Notes: a model not told the origin generated them from the sequence alone. A DNA stretch of 58,558 nucleotides from Slackia equolifaciens (GCF_003725995.1 NZ_QIBX01000020.1:1-58558); one strand, 5' to 3'. Shown: positions 1-9,107, counted from the stretch's first letter. Program-made: numbers and translations.

Positions 1-73
1 CGGCGGCCTCGGCGTGCGTCATGCCCTCCTCCAGGGCGAGCAGCGCAAGCTCCACCACGTCCCTATCATACAT
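1..73 (-). CDS. Transposase N-terminus, cut by window edge
   Basis: Reading leftward from an ATG at 73, the frame stays open to the window edge for 24 codons (MYDRDVVELALLALEEG...). This acidic start resembles the helix-turn-helix N-terminus of IS3-type OrfA proteins. The rest of the gene is outside the window, so family and completeness cannot be judged. The neighbouring 500 bases are repeat-rich and geneless, which fits an insertion-sequence end. Confidence 0.45.
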   Translation of the reverse strand, partial: MYDRDVVELALLALEEGMTHAEAA

Positions 74-141
74 GCGGACCCCCTTCCGGACGCGTGAATC
101 GCGTCCAACTTTTCGTCCGCAGTCCCCCCATTCGTCCAATC

Positions 142-334
142 TGTCAGTTTTGGCGAGTATGTAATCCTCTACGAAGTAAATTACTAGAGCAAGCGAGGCT
201 TTTATGGCGGAAGGCTTTTGAGTTGCGTACAAAATGCCAGGTCAGATTTTGTCTTTCCTGCAAAAGCCGATGTTTGGCGTCTTAATGTAGAAAAGTTTTT
301 TGAAAAGTGGATTACATACTCGCCAAAACTGTCA
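142..334. repeat. 193-bp MITE-like element with 26-bp inverted ends
   Basis: Positions 142-167 and 309-334 are inverted copies of one 26-base sequence, 25 of 26 matching; the core is GGATTACATACTCGCC. A shortened third copy (GGATTACATACTTGG) lies at 361-375 in the orientation of the right arm. The 140 bases between the arms carry no convincing gene. The layout fits a small non-autonomous element or a pair of transposase-binding ends. Confidence 0.6.
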
Positions 335-417
335 TGCCTGGGCAGAATCGACGTGATTGTGGATTACATACTTGGAATAATTGCCATATGTTAGCCAACG
401 TTATCGGATAAGCGCAA

Positions 418-528
418 TTCGTGCAGCGCTCGGCGGATAGTCGGGCGGTTCGTGCAGCGCTCATCCGATAGCCGGGTGGTTCGTGCAACGCTCATCCGAT
501 AACCGGGCGGTTCGTGCGGCGCGAATCG
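418..528. repeat. 31-bp tandem repeat, about 3.3 copies
   Basis: A unit beginning TTCGTGCAGCGCTC starts at 418, 449, 480 and 511, an exact 31-bp period. The copies differ by a few substitutions and the last is partial. The repeats are contiguous with no unique spacers, so this is not a CRISPR array. The array ends about 35 bases before the stop codon of the gene at 563-2215, which reads toward it. Confidence 0.8.
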
Positions 529-562
529 ATACTATGGAGCGCGGATTAATATGGAGTGCGCC

Positions 563-2215
563 CTACGCCTCCGAGTACCTCCATACTCGCACGAGGGTGT
601 GACCTTCGTCGTCGGATCCCTCATCGGCGGGCATGCCAATGTAGGTGACGAGCGTGTCGGTGGTGCCGGTCACGGCTAGGTATTCGCCGTAATCGTCGCA
701 CCCATCGGGGCATTCGATGGTGAACATGGTGCGCGACGCAACGTCTACGCCCGCCACTGACATGGTGGACTTCACGATAAGATATGGTCCCGCCCAGGCG
801 GGGGCCGCGGTAGGCGTGCGACCGAAGCGGAACCACTGCCCGCCATTCGCGCCCTCTTCGTCCACGGGAACGTAGGTTCCAATCTGCGAAATTCCGTCGC
901 CGTAGCTGTACCAGCCGTCGAACGAGAACGTGAAGCGTCCGTTCACGTACCCCGCCTCAAGCGGCTTCATAGACGCCGGCAGCGTGAGCGAATCCATCAT
1001 CTGCCCGCTTGCGGCATCGATGAGCGTGATCTGGTGATAGACGCCCGATGTGTTCAGGCGCGGCGTGATCACGATGCCGTCACCCGTGGAATACGGGGGC
1101 GTGCTCATACGTCCGGTGGAACGCCACATTTCCGCCACGTCGGACTGGCCAAACGTTGCCGCCTTGAGCAGCGAGTCCTCGGCGGAGGCGGTGCCGTTGG
1201 CGTCGGGGAGCACCTGCCAAAACGCCTTTCCGCCCGCAACGGCGATGGAGGGGATTTCGTATTCGCTCTCTCCCTGGTCAACCAGCACGGGAGATCCGAT
1301 AGATGTGCCGCTATGGGTGGCTTGATACACGCGCCATTGGCCGGTCAGGCAATTGGCTTCGGTCCAGATGACACCCGAATCGTCGCAGGCTGCTTCGTAG
1401 ATGTCGAATCCGTTTTCTTGCGAGGCGGGGCCGTCGAGCACCGTGGTGCATGTTCCGTCGGATAGGGAGAGCAGCCCTACCTGCGTAAGCGGCGAGGCGG
1501 AATCGGTGGGCAGCAGACACGCGGCGCACGTAGACTGGGGGGTGGCCCATACAAGCGTGCCGTAGGGCAGCTGGTATTCGCCTTCAAGCTGCATGGGGCC
1601 GTTGCCGTCCAGCACGTTTTCAGCCGGGATGTCGTCGAGCGTGAACACGGCGTCTCCGGAAACCTCCAGTGTGGACACATCCTCCTCATCGCCGCCGGCC
1701 ACGACGCTTGCTACGCCAACGCCTGCCGCGGCTACGCCCACTACGCCGGCGCCTATCAGCAGCTGGCGTCGCGTAAGGGAGAATCGTCCGCCTTCGGGCA
1801 AGGGAATATTCACCTGGGAATCAAGGGGGCTCTCCATGCCCCGCACGCTGGGCCTGCCGCTGGCGCCGGAATGCTTGCCGCCCTGGGCGCCTCCTACCGA
1901 GGAGAGGGGGCTGAGAGATACTTTGCCCGCGCCTGCCAGGCTATCGCGCACATTGCCGCCCGTCGCGCGTCGCGGCTTGGGGGACGCCCCGCGTGCATGG
2001 CGCGGCACGGTGCTTCCGTGTGCGCCCAGCCGCGTGGAGGTGCTGCGGCCCGAACTCAAGCGCGTGGAGGCTGCGCGCCCGTTGCCTGAACCTATCCTTG
2101 AGGATGCGCTCCTCCCGCGCACCGCTCCGGAGCGTGCGGACGCGCCGCGCGATGCCGCCGAACGGACGGAACCTGCGCGCATGGAACGACGTGGTGTGGG
2201 CTTTTTCTGGGTCAT
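563..2215 (-). CDS. Tat-like anchored protein with Arg/Ser-rich cytoplasmic leader
   Basis: This 550-residue protein has three parts. Residues 1-130 are low-complexity and rich in Arg, Ser, Gly and Ala. Residues 146-172 hold a twin-arginine-like motif (SLTRRQLLIGA) followed by a hydrophobic span, which would anchor or export the protein. Residues 175-550 form an acidic, Trp/Gly/Thr-rich extracytoplasmic domain with repeated short beta-strand-like segments, perhaps a beta-propeller, although no family is recognised. The long basic leader before a Tat-type motif is odd; it could bind nucleic acid or membrane, or the true start could lie further in. The gene is divergent from the OmpR regulator at 2397. 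Function is unknown, but a sensory or surface role near a two-component system is reasonable. Confidence 0.75.
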   Translation of the reverse strand: MTQKKPTPRRSMRAGSVRSAASRGASARSGAVRGRSASSRIGSGNGRAASTRLSSGRSTSTRLGAHGSTVPRHARGASPKPRRATGGNVRDSLAGAGKVSLSPLSSVGGAQGGKHSGASGRPSVRGMESPLDSQVNIPLPEGGRFSLTRRQLLIGAGVVGVAAAGVGVASVVAGGDEEDVSTLEVSGDAVFTLDDIPAENVLDGNGPMQLEGEYQLPYGTLVWATPQSTCAACLLPTDSASPLTQVGLLSLSDGTCTTVLDGPASQENGFDIYEAACDDSGVIWTEANCLTGQWRVYQATHSGTSIGSPVLVDQGESEYEIPSIAVAGGKAFWQVLPDANGTASAEDSLLKAATFGQSDVAEMWRSTGRMSTPPYSTGDGIVITPRLNTSGVYHQITLIDAASGQMMDSLTLPASMKPLEAGYVNGRFTFSFDGWYSYGDGISQIGTYVPVDEEGANGGQWFRFGRTPTAAPAWAGPYLIVKSTMSVAGVDVASRTMFTIECPDGCDDYGEYLAVTGTTDTLVTYIGMPADEGSDDEGHTLVRVWRYSEA

Positions 2216-2396
2216 AGCGGCTTATTATGTCGTTTTCTGCACTAAGGCTTCGAGGGTTTCTTCCAAATCGTTACAATAAACGCAAACCGTGTGCATGAAC
2301 GCGGATTACAATTGAAGCCAAACAAGGCTTGAAGCGCGTGCGATAGGTTCGCCGCGCCAGGGAAGGGCTCCTTCCCGAATAGTTTGAGGAGTGCTT

Positions 2397-3101
2397 ATGA
2401 GCAACGAAACCCGCCGTATCCTGCTCGTCGAAGACGAAAAGGCCATCCGTGACGCCGTGGCCGCCTATCTCGAGCGTGAGAACTACTGGGTCACCGCCGT
2501 GGGCGACGGCCAGGAGGCGCTCGAAGAATTCTCCAAGCATCATTTCGATCTGGTCATTCTCGACCTCATGCTTCCGCGCGTTCCGGGCGAGCGCGTGTGC
2601 CGCGCCATCCGCGACAACTCCGATGTGCCCATCATCATGCTTACCGCCAAGGGCGAGGTGGAAGATCGCATCATCGGTCTGGAGCTGGGTGCCGATGACT
2701 ATCTGGTCAAGCCTTTCAGCCCCCGTGAGCTCGTAGCTCGCGTTCGTGCGCTTCTGCGTCGCGTTCATGCCGATTCCGAGCCCCAGCGTGAGGTGCTGGA
2801 GTTCGGCGAGCTCACTATTGACGTGTCGGGCCACAAGGTTCTGGTCAGCGGCGAGGAGGTCGATCTGACCGCCAGCGAGTTCAAGCTGCTCACCACGCTG
2901 TCGCGCTACCCCGGCCGCGTGTATTCGCGTATGGAGCTGGTGGAGAAGGTGCTCGGCTATGACTTCGAGGGCTATGAGCGCACCATCGACTCGCACGTGA
3001 AAAACCTGCGCGCCAAGATCGGCGATAACCCGCGTAATCCCAAGTGGCTGCACACCGTGCACGGCGTTGGCTACCGTTTCGAAGATCCCACCAAGCAGTA
3101 G
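2397..3101 (+). CDS. OmpR-family response regulator
   Basis: This is a 234-residue regulator. Residues 7-120 form a receiver with the acidic residues E12/D13, the phospho-acceptor D56 in LVILDLML, and the conserved Lys in YLVKPF. Residues about 135-230 form an OmpR/PhoB winged-helix DNA-binding domain ending in HTVHGVGYRFE. The ATG at 2397 is chosen because GAGGA at 2386-2390 lies six bases upstream; a GTG at 2391 overlaps that site's spacing and is less likely. The cognate kinase gene starts 15 bases downstream, so the two are co-transcribed. The pair resembles actinobacterial MtrA/MtrB or PhoP/PhoR, but the stimulus cannot be read from sequence. Confidence 0.95.
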   Translation: MSNETRRILLVEDEKAIRDAVAAYLERENYWVTAVGDGQEALEEFSKHHFDLVILDLMLPRVPGERVCRAIRDNSDVPIIMLTAKGEVEDRIIGLELGADDYLVKPFSPRELVARVRALLRRVHADSEPQREVLEFGELTIDVSGHKVLVSGEEVDLTASEFKLLTTLSRYPGRVYSRMELVEKVLGYDFEGYERTIDSHVKNLRAKIGDNPRNPKWLHTVHGVGYRFEDPTKQ

Positions 3102-3116
3102 GCGGTTACTCGTCCC

Positions 3117-4751
3117 ATGCGCTCATCGACCGATAGGCCCAAGCAGGGGCTCTTCAAACGCTTTCATTCTTGGATTTTCGGCTTTTCGTATACCACGCGC
3201 GTTACCGTCACGTTCGCACTCATAGCCGCGATGACCGCCATCGTGGCTATGGGCGTGCTTTCGTACGTATGGGAGCAGCATTTCCAAACGTACACGCGCG
3301 AGAACGTGCAGGAGCTTACCGATGCCACGGCGTCGAGCATCGCCGATAGGTACGAAAACCGCTACTCCTCCGTCATCGAAGAGGTCAACCAGTCTGGCGA
3401 GGGCGAGTATCCCTCCCTCAACGGCGAGGATGTGGGTTCGGCCCAGGCCGCCCACACGCTGCAGCCGGGCATGGGCATCCAGGTGGCTACCTCGGACGGC
3501 AAGGTCATCTATGACTCATCTGCCGTTGCGACCAGCGATGGCGTCAGCGGGCAAAGCGGCACCGTGTCGCTTGCGCCTGATTCTGGCGACAAGATGGCTA
3601 CGGCATCCATCATCGTGGGCGGCAAAAGCATTGGCACCGTGCATATGTGGGTGTATGGCTCGGAGATGCTGCTTTCTAAGGCTGACCAGGCATTTCGTGA
3701 CCAAAGTTATCAGGCTATGGCGCTCGCCGCCGTGCTTTCGGTGGTGCTTGCTTCGTGCATCGGCTTCCTGTTCGCGCGCGGCCTGGTGAACCCCATCAAC
3801 CTGATGACCAAGACCGCCAACGCCATCAAAGAGGGCGATCTTTCGGCGCGCACGGGCCTTGAGGGCGATGACGAGATTGCCGAATTGGGCAAGACGTTCG
3901 ACGCCATGGCAGAGAGCGTTGAGAAGAATCAGCAGCTGGAACGCCGCCTTACCATGGACGTGGCGCACGAGCTGCGCACCCCGCTCATGGCCATTCAATC
4001 GACGGTCGAGGCTATCGTAGATGGCGTGTTCGAGCCCGATGCCGAGCGCCTGGGCACCGTGAACGCCGAGGTCCAGCGTCTGAGCCGTTTGGTCGATGCG
4101 CTGCTCAAGCTCTCGCGCCTGGAAAGCCGCTCTACGCCTATGCGCGAGGAGGTCATCAACGTGGGCGAGCTCATTCGTCCGCTGGTCATGTCGCACGAGG
4201 CGTTCGTCAACGACGCCGGCTTGGCGCTCGAGTACGACGCCGAGGACGAGGTGATGGTGTACGGCGATCGCGATATGCTGCGCCAGGCCACGGCCAACCT
4301 GATTTCCAACGCTGTACGCTATACGCCGGCTCCGGGCACGGTGTCGGTCAAGGTGCGCAAGGGCGACATCATGGCGTCCATCTCGGTGCGCGACACGGGC
4401 ATAGGCCTTTCGCCCGAGGAGTGCAAGATGGTGTTCAACCGCTTCTGGCGCGCGGAGGAAAGCCGCGAGCGCCAAAGTGGCGGCTTGGGCATCGGCCTTG
4501 CCGTGGTGAAGGAGATCGTGGATCGTCACGGCGGATGGATTCAGGTGGAAGGCAAGAAGGGCGAAGGCGCCTGCTTCACCATCCATATTCCGCTGTATGA
4601 TTACGCGCGCATCAAAGCGCAGAAAGAAAAGGAAGAGAGGAAGGCTTCCAAGGATTCGAAGGGCGGCAAAAGCTCCAAGGGCAAAGGAAAAGGCCCGAAG
4701 TCCAAGAACCCCGGCAAATCTGGCCCCATCTCCAAAAGGAAAGAAAGGTAG
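3117..4751 (+). CDS. Membrane sensor histidine kinase
   Basis: This 544-residue kinase has a first membrane span at residues 30-51, an extracytoplasmic sensor loop at about 52-197, and a second span at 200-222. A HAMP linker (about 223-277), a HisKA dimerisation domain with phospho-acceptor H284 in DVAHELRTP, and a HATPase domain with DTGIGL and GLGIGLAVV follow. The C-terminus is a Lys/Ser/Gly-rich basic tail of about 45 residues, unusual for the family and possibly a nucleoid or membrane contact. It should phosphorylate the regulator encoded just upstream. purC begins seven bases after its stop, so the signalling pair and purine gene probably share a transcript. Confidence 0.93.
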   Translation: MRSSTDRPKQGLFKRFHSWIFGFSYTTRVTVTFALIAAMTAIVAMGVLSYVWEQHFQTYTRENVQELTDATASSIADRYENRYSSVIEEVNQSGEGEYPSLNGEDVGSAQAAHTLQPGMGIQVATSDGKVIYDSSAVATSDGVSGQSGTVSLAPDSGDKMATASIIVGGKSIGTVHMWVYGSEMLLSKADQAFRDQSYQAMALAAVLSVVLASCIGFLFARGLVNPINLMTKTANAIKEGDLSARTGLEGDDEIAELGKTFDAMAESVEKNQQLERRLTMDVAHELRTPLMAIQSTVEAIVDGVFEPDAERLGTVNAEVQRLSRLVDALLKLSRLESRSTPMREEVINVGELIRPLVMSHEAFVNDAGLALEYDAEDEVMVYGDRDMLRQATANLISNAVRYTPAPGTVSVKVRKGDIMASISVRDTGIGLSPEECKMVFNRFWRAEESRERQSGGLGIGLAVVKEIVDRHGGWIQVEGKKGEGACFTIHIPLYDYARIKAQKEKEERKASKDSKGGKSSKGKGKGPKSKNPGKSGPISKRKER

Positions 4752-4757
4752 GAGTCG

Positions 4758-5624
4758 ATGAACCCCATCACCATCAAGCCTGACGCGCAGGGCAAGGTGC
4801 GCGACCTATACGATCTGGGCGATAAGCTGCTGCTGGTGGCAACCGACCGCATCTCGGCGTTCGACTACATCCTGGAAGACGAGATTCCCTGCAAGGGCAA
4901 GGTGCTCACGCAAATCAGCTGCTTTTGGTTCGAGCTTCTGGAAGGCGTAGTCGAAAATCACCTGATCAGCGCCAATGTGGCCGACCTGCCCGAGGAGTTC
5001 AAGCCGTGGTCCGATTATCTGGACGGCCGCTTCATGCTGGTCAAAAAAGCCAACATGTATCCCGTCGAGTGCATCGTGCGCGGCTATCTGACCGGTAGCG
5101 GATTCAAGGACTACAAGAACACGGGCAAGGTGTGCGGTATCGAGCTGCCCGCCGGCCTGGAGAATTCCGCCAAGCTGCCCTCTACGCTGTTCACGCCTTC
5201 CACCAAGGCCGAGATCGGCGATCACGACGAGAACATCAGCTACGATCGTTGTGCCGAAATCATCGGCGAGGAGGCTGCGAGCACCATCCGCGACCTGTCG
5301 CTTAAGGTATACGAGACGGCTGCCGCCCATGCGCTCGAGCGCGGCATTATTATCGCCGACACCAAGTTCGAGTTCGGCACGGTCGACGGCAAGGTCATTC
5401 TCGGCGATGAGGTTCTGACGCCCGATAGCTCTCGTTTCTGGGACGCCTCCTGCTACGAGGTTGGCAAAGAGCAGCCTAGCTTCGACAAGCAGTTCGTGCG
5501 CAACTGGCTCAACGAGAACTGGGATCGCACCGGCAATCCGCCGCGTCTGCCCCAGGAGGTCATCGAAAAGACCACCGAGAAATACATCCAGGCGTACGAG
5601 AAGATCACCGGCAGGAAGTTCTAG
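4758..5624 (+). CDS. purC: SAICAR synthase
   Basis: This 288-residue enzyme is phosphoribosylaminoimidazole-succinocarboxamide synthase, which joins aspartate to CAIR with ATP in de novo purine synthesis. Hallmarks are GKVRDLYDLG at the N-terminus, the ATRISAFD-like motif (here ATDRISAFDYIL), VECIVRGYLTGSG, and IIADTKFEFG. The length is normal for the longer bacterial form. An AGGAG lies just before the ATG. It follows the histidine kinase by seven bases and is closed by a strong hairpin at 5634, so it ends the operon. No other pur gene is adjacent. Confidence 0.96.
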   Translation: MNPITIKPDAQGKVRDLYDLGDKLLLVATDRISAFDYILEDEIPCKGKVLTQISCFWFELLEGVVENHLISANVADLPEEFKPWSDYLDGRFMLVKKANMYPVECIVRGYLTGSGFKDYKNTGKVCGIELPAGLENSAKLPSTLFTPSTKAEIGDHDENISYDRCAEIIGEEAASTIRDLSLKVYETAAAHALERGIIIADTKFEFGTVDGKVILGDEVLTPDSSRFWDASCYEVGKEQPSFDKQFVRNWLNENWDRTGNPPRLPQEVIEKTTEKYIQAYEKITGRKF

Positions 5625-5633
5625 TAATGCGCT

Positions 5634-5660
5634 GCGCCGTTCTTCCGAACGGCGCTTTTT
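5634..5660 (+). terminator. Rho-independent terminator after purC
   Basis: GCGCCGTTC and GAACGGCGC pair around a TTCC loop and are followed by five T residues. The same 22-base palindrome recurs exactly at 28374-28395, with a half copy at 28550. Confidence 0.9.
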
Positions 5661-5801
5661 CTCCAAGAGGCGCTATGCCGCATCTTTTCAACGATTTTCT
5701 TACGGCGTCCGCTTGTTAGAGTTGCAGCAAGCGGACGCTTTCTTTATATTGGCATTTCGAGTTTTTTCGCTAGAGATACCGACGCAGAACGAAGGGGAAC
5801 C

Positions 5802-6548
5802 ATGTCCCAACGTAACCCGATGAACGAACGCTACCAGGGCGAAGCCCCCAAGGGCCAAACCAAGAAATCCGCGTCTTCGATGAAGCCTAAAACCAAGGCG
5901 GCTTCGAGCGTGTACGTGCGCCCTGCCGAAAAGACGCCTCAGGAGAAAAAGGCCATCCGCCGCGAGCAGCGCCAAAAGCAGCGCGAGCTGGATAGCAAAT
6001 ATTACAACCCGCCTACGGAGGAGTACAAAAAGCTGCGCCGTTTGTGGTGGGCATGCCTGATTGGCGCCATCGTACTCACGGCGGTGGGCATGTTCATTCC
6101 GCAGTGGCTCCCCAATGTGCCCGGCATCCAGTGGTGGGCCATTATTCCCGCGTATGCTCTGATCATCGTGGCGCTCTGGCTTGACTTCTCCAAGATTCGC
6201 AAGGTGCGTCAGGCGTATCAGATTGAGATGATGAAAAAGCATCCCAAGGAGATTAAACGCCACGCTAAGACGCATTCCGCGAATATTCATGCTCAGGAGA
6301 AGGACGAGAAAAAGGCGGCCGAGCGCGCGGCAAAGCCCGGTATCGGGCAGCGTATCGGCAAGGTGTTCGGCATGAAGAGCAAGAAGGCGGATGCCGAGGA
6401 GGCGCCCAAGCCCACTGCCGAGCAGGCTGCCAAGGCGGCTGCCGAGGCAAAGGCCGAAGAGGATTCGCACAAGACCATCGCGCAGCTCAAGGCAGAACGT
6501 GAGGCCGAGAAGAAGGCGGCCGCAGAAGCCGAGAAATCCGCAGAATAG
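5802..6548 (+). CDS. Two-span membrane protein with charged tails
   Basis: This 248-residue protein has a basic N-terminal region of 80 residues and two adjacent membrane spans (about 81-99 and 108-128). A long cytoplasmic tail rich in Lys, Ala and Glu with coiled-coil character makes up residues 150-248. GAAGGGGA precedes the ATG. No catalytic motif is visible and I do not recognise the family, although similar small two-span proteins with Ala/Lys/Glu tails are common in actinobacteria. It stands alone between terminators. A membrane-organising or scaffold role would be a guess from composition only. Confidence 0.8.
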   Translation: MSQRNPMNERYQGEAPKGQTKKSASSMKPKTKAASSVYVRPAEKTPQEKKAIRREQRQKQRELDSKYYNPPTEEYKKLRRLWWACLIGAIVLTAVGMFIPQWLPNVPGIQWWAIIPAYALIIVALWLDFSKIRKVRQAYQIEMMKKHPKEIKRHAKTHSANIHAQEKDEKKAAERAAKPGIGQRIGKVFGMKSKKADAEEAPKPTAEQAAKAAAEAKAEEDSHKTIAQLKAEREAEKKAAAEAEKSAE

Positions 6549-6592
6549 CGCTTTTTGCTCGCGCCCCCCGGCAACTCATCCATGCGTTATGT

Positions 6593-6617
6593 AAAAGCCC
6601 GCCACGTGCGGGCTTTT
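6593..6617 (+). terminator. Bidirectional terminator after 5802-6548
   Basis: AAAAGCCCGC and GCGGGCTTTT are perfectly complementary around CACGT, with T-runs on both strands. Confidence 0.85.
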
Positions 6618-6819
6618 CTGCTATACTGCCCCATTGCGTCGCGCATCGTTGGGCCCTGCGCGTCGTGTATCTGTAGTTGCCCATAGCCCGTGCGGTATCT
6701 AAACCGTAGCGTGGAGCACAGCCTTGGCGCGGTAAGCCATATGCAGCCGGAGCGGCTTCGTCTCTCGAGCGCCGCATGGCATGCGGCAGTTGAGGTTGTG
6801 CGAAGAACAGGAGAATCAA

Positions 6820-7404
6820 ATGGAAAAAACCGCCGTCAAGGGCGCGTCTTCTGCGCGCACCACCTATGTGGCCGAGGCAGGTCTGATTGCCGCTGTGTAT
6901 GCGGCCTGCACGCTGGTCGCGCTGTTGCTGCTTCAAGGTCTGGCTTGGGGGCCCGTTCAGTTCCGCATCTCGGAAGCGCTCACGGTGCTCGCCGTGCTCA
7001 CGCCGGCCGCCGTTCCGGGGCTTACTATCGGGTGCGTGATTGCCAACCTTGCCGCTATGGTCATCAATGGGACGGGTGCGCTTGGTCTGCTGGACGTGGT
7101 GTTCGGATCGGCCGCGACGCTCGTCGGCGCGCTGTGGTGCCACAAGTTTGCGCAGAACCCCAAGCTCGCCATGCTGGGCCCGGTGCTTGCCAACGCGATC
7201 ATCGTGCCGGCGTATCTGCCCATTCTGCTTCAGGGACTGGGCTTTTACACCATTCCCTTTACCACCATCAGCCTTGATGGCGCGTATCTGCCCATGTACC
7301 TGTTCGGCCTGATTGCGACTGGTATTGGCGAGGCGTGTGTGGTGTACATTCTGGGCACGCCCCTTCTGGCGGCCTTGCGCAAGGCGAAGGTGTTTTCGAA
7401 ATAA
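6820..7404 (+). CDS. queT: QueT-type ECF transporter substrate-binding subunit
   Basis: This 194-residue integral membrane protein matches the QueT family, the substrate-capture subunit of energy-coupling-factor transporters for queuosine precursors. Features are the AGLIAAVYAACTLV first helix, the family-like QFRISEALTVLAVLTP segment, and about six hydrophobic spans in all. The ATG at 6820 is preceded by AGGAG (6809-6813). An in-frame ATG at 6781 would add 13 polar residues and has no ribosome site. The shared ECF ATPase and EcfT genes are not nearby, as expected for a group II ECF system. The 200-base leader was checked for a preQ1 riboswitch and none was recognised. Confidence 0.88.
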   Translation: MEKTAVKGASSARTTYVAEAGLIAAVYAACTLVALLLLQGLAWGPVQFRISEALTVLAVLTPAAVPGLTIGCVIANLAAMVINGTGALGLLDVVFGSAATLVGALWCHKFAQNPKLAMLGPVLANAIIVPAYLPILLQGLGFYTIPFTTISLDGAYLPMYLFGLIATGIGEACVVYILGTPLLAALRKAKVFSK

Positions 7405-7825
7405 GGTTTGACCGCGGGCATCGGCTCGGTTTATAGGCGAGGCGCGCATGGGGAATGCGAAAGCGCAGCGGCCTAAGCGCATCCGCCGCGGAGCGAGGCG
7501 TGCGGGCATCAGGAATGCAAGCTTGATTGCGCTGGGCACGATGCAGGGTCATGCGGTCAAGCAGTGCGGTGCTGGAGGCCGAGCATGCGTGCTCGGCCTT
7601 TTTTGCGGGGCATGAAATTTGCTAGTGCGCGTCTTTGCGTCAAAAGCGCTTCAAAATATCATGGAGTGCATGGCTTCGATTGTGGAAGCCGCGGCCACGC
7701 GCGAACGGCTGATGCGATAAAGAGTAAAATATACGGGTTCGCATCAAGAGTCAGCGGGCGAAACGCTGCGGGCGCGCGTGCGCATACCGAACGTTTTGCT
7801 TCGCGTCAGTCTTAAAAGGATGCCT
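7405..7825 (+). other. Intergenic stretch containing a strong terminator
   Basis: No gene is supported here. A perfect hairpin (AGGCCGAGCA, TGCTCGGCCT) followed by T6 at 7576-7604 ends transcription after queT. The 170 bases between the queT stop and the hairpin are GC-rich and able to fold, and match no RNA family I recognise. The 220 bases after it should carry the promoter of the next gene. Confidence 0.6.
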
Positions 7826-9100
7826 ATGAACCCGGTAGTTCTGATTCCGACATACGTTTCTGCAAGCCGTCGTACGCAAGGCGGCACCGTCACCACCACC
7901 TATGATCATGCGACGCCGCTCTCTTCCGAAGGGGAGCTGCCGCGCTGCCTCAATTCGCTACGCTGCGTGAGGGGGCTGGGTGCCATCGTTATTCTCGTGG
8001 CTGCTGAGGCGGCGGTCGAGAATCAGGCGGCGAGCAAGGTTCGCGGTATTGCGGCGCAGTTCCCCGATTTGGATATCGTGGTAGTGGGCGCTCCTGAGGC
8101 GGCATTGGTCCGTCAGCGTATGGAGCAACTGGGAATCGTCACTCATGGCGAGGTGGGTCTTGCAGGCTATGGCGCGGTGCGCAACATGGGCCTTCTCATG
8201 GCCAATGTATTGGGGTTCGATGCCGCCGTGTTCGTGGATGATGACGAGATTATCGAGGACGAGGCGTTTCTCGAGCGCGCCATGTACGGCCTGGGCAAGC
8301 TCACGCGTAGGGGCGTGCCCATCCTTGCGAAAACCGGCTACTATCTCAACGACCAGGACAGCTACCTTTCGCGCCGCTCTACCAAATGGTATGACCGCTA
8401 CTGGGAGCAGGGAAAGGCGTTCAACGCATGGATTACGCGGGCAATGCGCGGGCCGCGTCTTTCGCGCTCGAATCATGTGTGCGGCGGCTGTTTGGCGCTT
8501 CATAAGGAGGCGTTCAAGCGCGTATCGTTCGACCCGTGGATTTCACGCGGTGAGGATCTTGATTACATGCTCGACCTGCGCATGTACGGCAGCGATATCT
8601 GGTTCGACAATACATGGGTGCTGCGCCATTTGCCGCCTAAAACGCCACGCGAGGGCATGCGCTTCCGCCAGGATATCTTCCGGTGGCTGTACGAATACCG
8701 CAAGCTCGAATACGCGCGTACCCAGATCGATCTCATGCAGATTAAACCTCAGTCGCTCCTGCCGTATCCGGGGCCGTTCCTTACGGCAGATGTGGTCAAA
8801 CGCATCAAGCGCACGGCGTTGCTGCGCTCCATCGGACGCCCCGATGGCAAGGGGTATCGCAATGCCGCTAAAGCCGCTAGCAACGAGGCTGCGCGCTATG
8901 CGGAGGAGCACTGCGGCAAGTATTTCGAATTTCAGTTTATGTGGCCCACGCTCATGCTGCGCATGGAGAACGATGCCATTCTGAAGAGCGCCCTGATGCG
9001 TTCGGCCGGCCGCGATGAGGCGGTGGGCGTGTCGATGGGCTCGGGTATCAATCCGGGCGAAACCACCGAGATTCGCCTGAACTTGGGCGCGAGCGAGTAG
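7826..9100 (+). CDS. Glycosyltransferase-like protein (GT-A fold)
   Basis: This 424-residue soluble protein opens with VVLIPTYVSASRR, the typical first strand of family-2-like glycosyltransferases. It carries a VFVDDDE motif at residues 136-141, the expected nucleotide-sugar and metal-binding DXD site. Further segments (CGGCLALHKEAF, SRGEDLDYMLDLRMYG) resemble the acceptor-side part of GT-A enzymes. AAAAGGA ends five bases before the chosen ATG; an ATG at 7820 overlaps that site. The sugar and acceptor are unknown. TauE/SafE follows eight bases downstream, which suggests co-transcription without an obvious functional link. Confidence 0.75.
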   Translation: MNPVVLIPTYVSASRRTQGGTVTTTYDHATPLSSEGELPRCLNSLRCVRGLGAIVILVAAEAAVENQAASKVRGIAAQFPDLDIVVVGAPEAALVRQRMEQLGIVTHGEVGLAGYGAVRNMGLLMANVLGFDAAVFVDDDEIIEDEAFLERAMYGLGKLTRRGVPILAKTGYYLNDQDSYLSRRSTKWYDRYWEQGKAFNAWITRAMRGPRLSRSNHVCGGCLALHKEAFKRVSFDPWISRGEDLDYMLDLRMYGSDIWFDNTWVLRHLPPKTPREGMRFRQDIFRWLYEYRKLEYARTQIDLMQIKPQSLLPYPGPFLTADVVKRIKRTALLRSIGRPDGKGYRNAAKAASNEAARYAEEHCGKYFEFQFMWPTLMLRMENDAILKSALMRSAGRDEAVGVSMGSGINPGETTEIRLNLGASE

Positions 9101-9107
9101 GGGAGCC

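Noticed and set aside
418-528. CRISPR array
   Set aside because: The 31-bp units are contiguous with no unique spacers, and there are no cas genes in the window.
6640-6819. preQ1 riboswitch upstream of queT
   Set aside because: Expected for this transporter, but I could not find a preQ1-I, -II or -III core; a covariance search would be decisive.
7405-7575. Housekeeping RNA gene (SRP RNA, tmRNA, RNase P or 6S)
   Set aside because: GC-rich and foldable, but none of the conserved cores of these RNAs is present.
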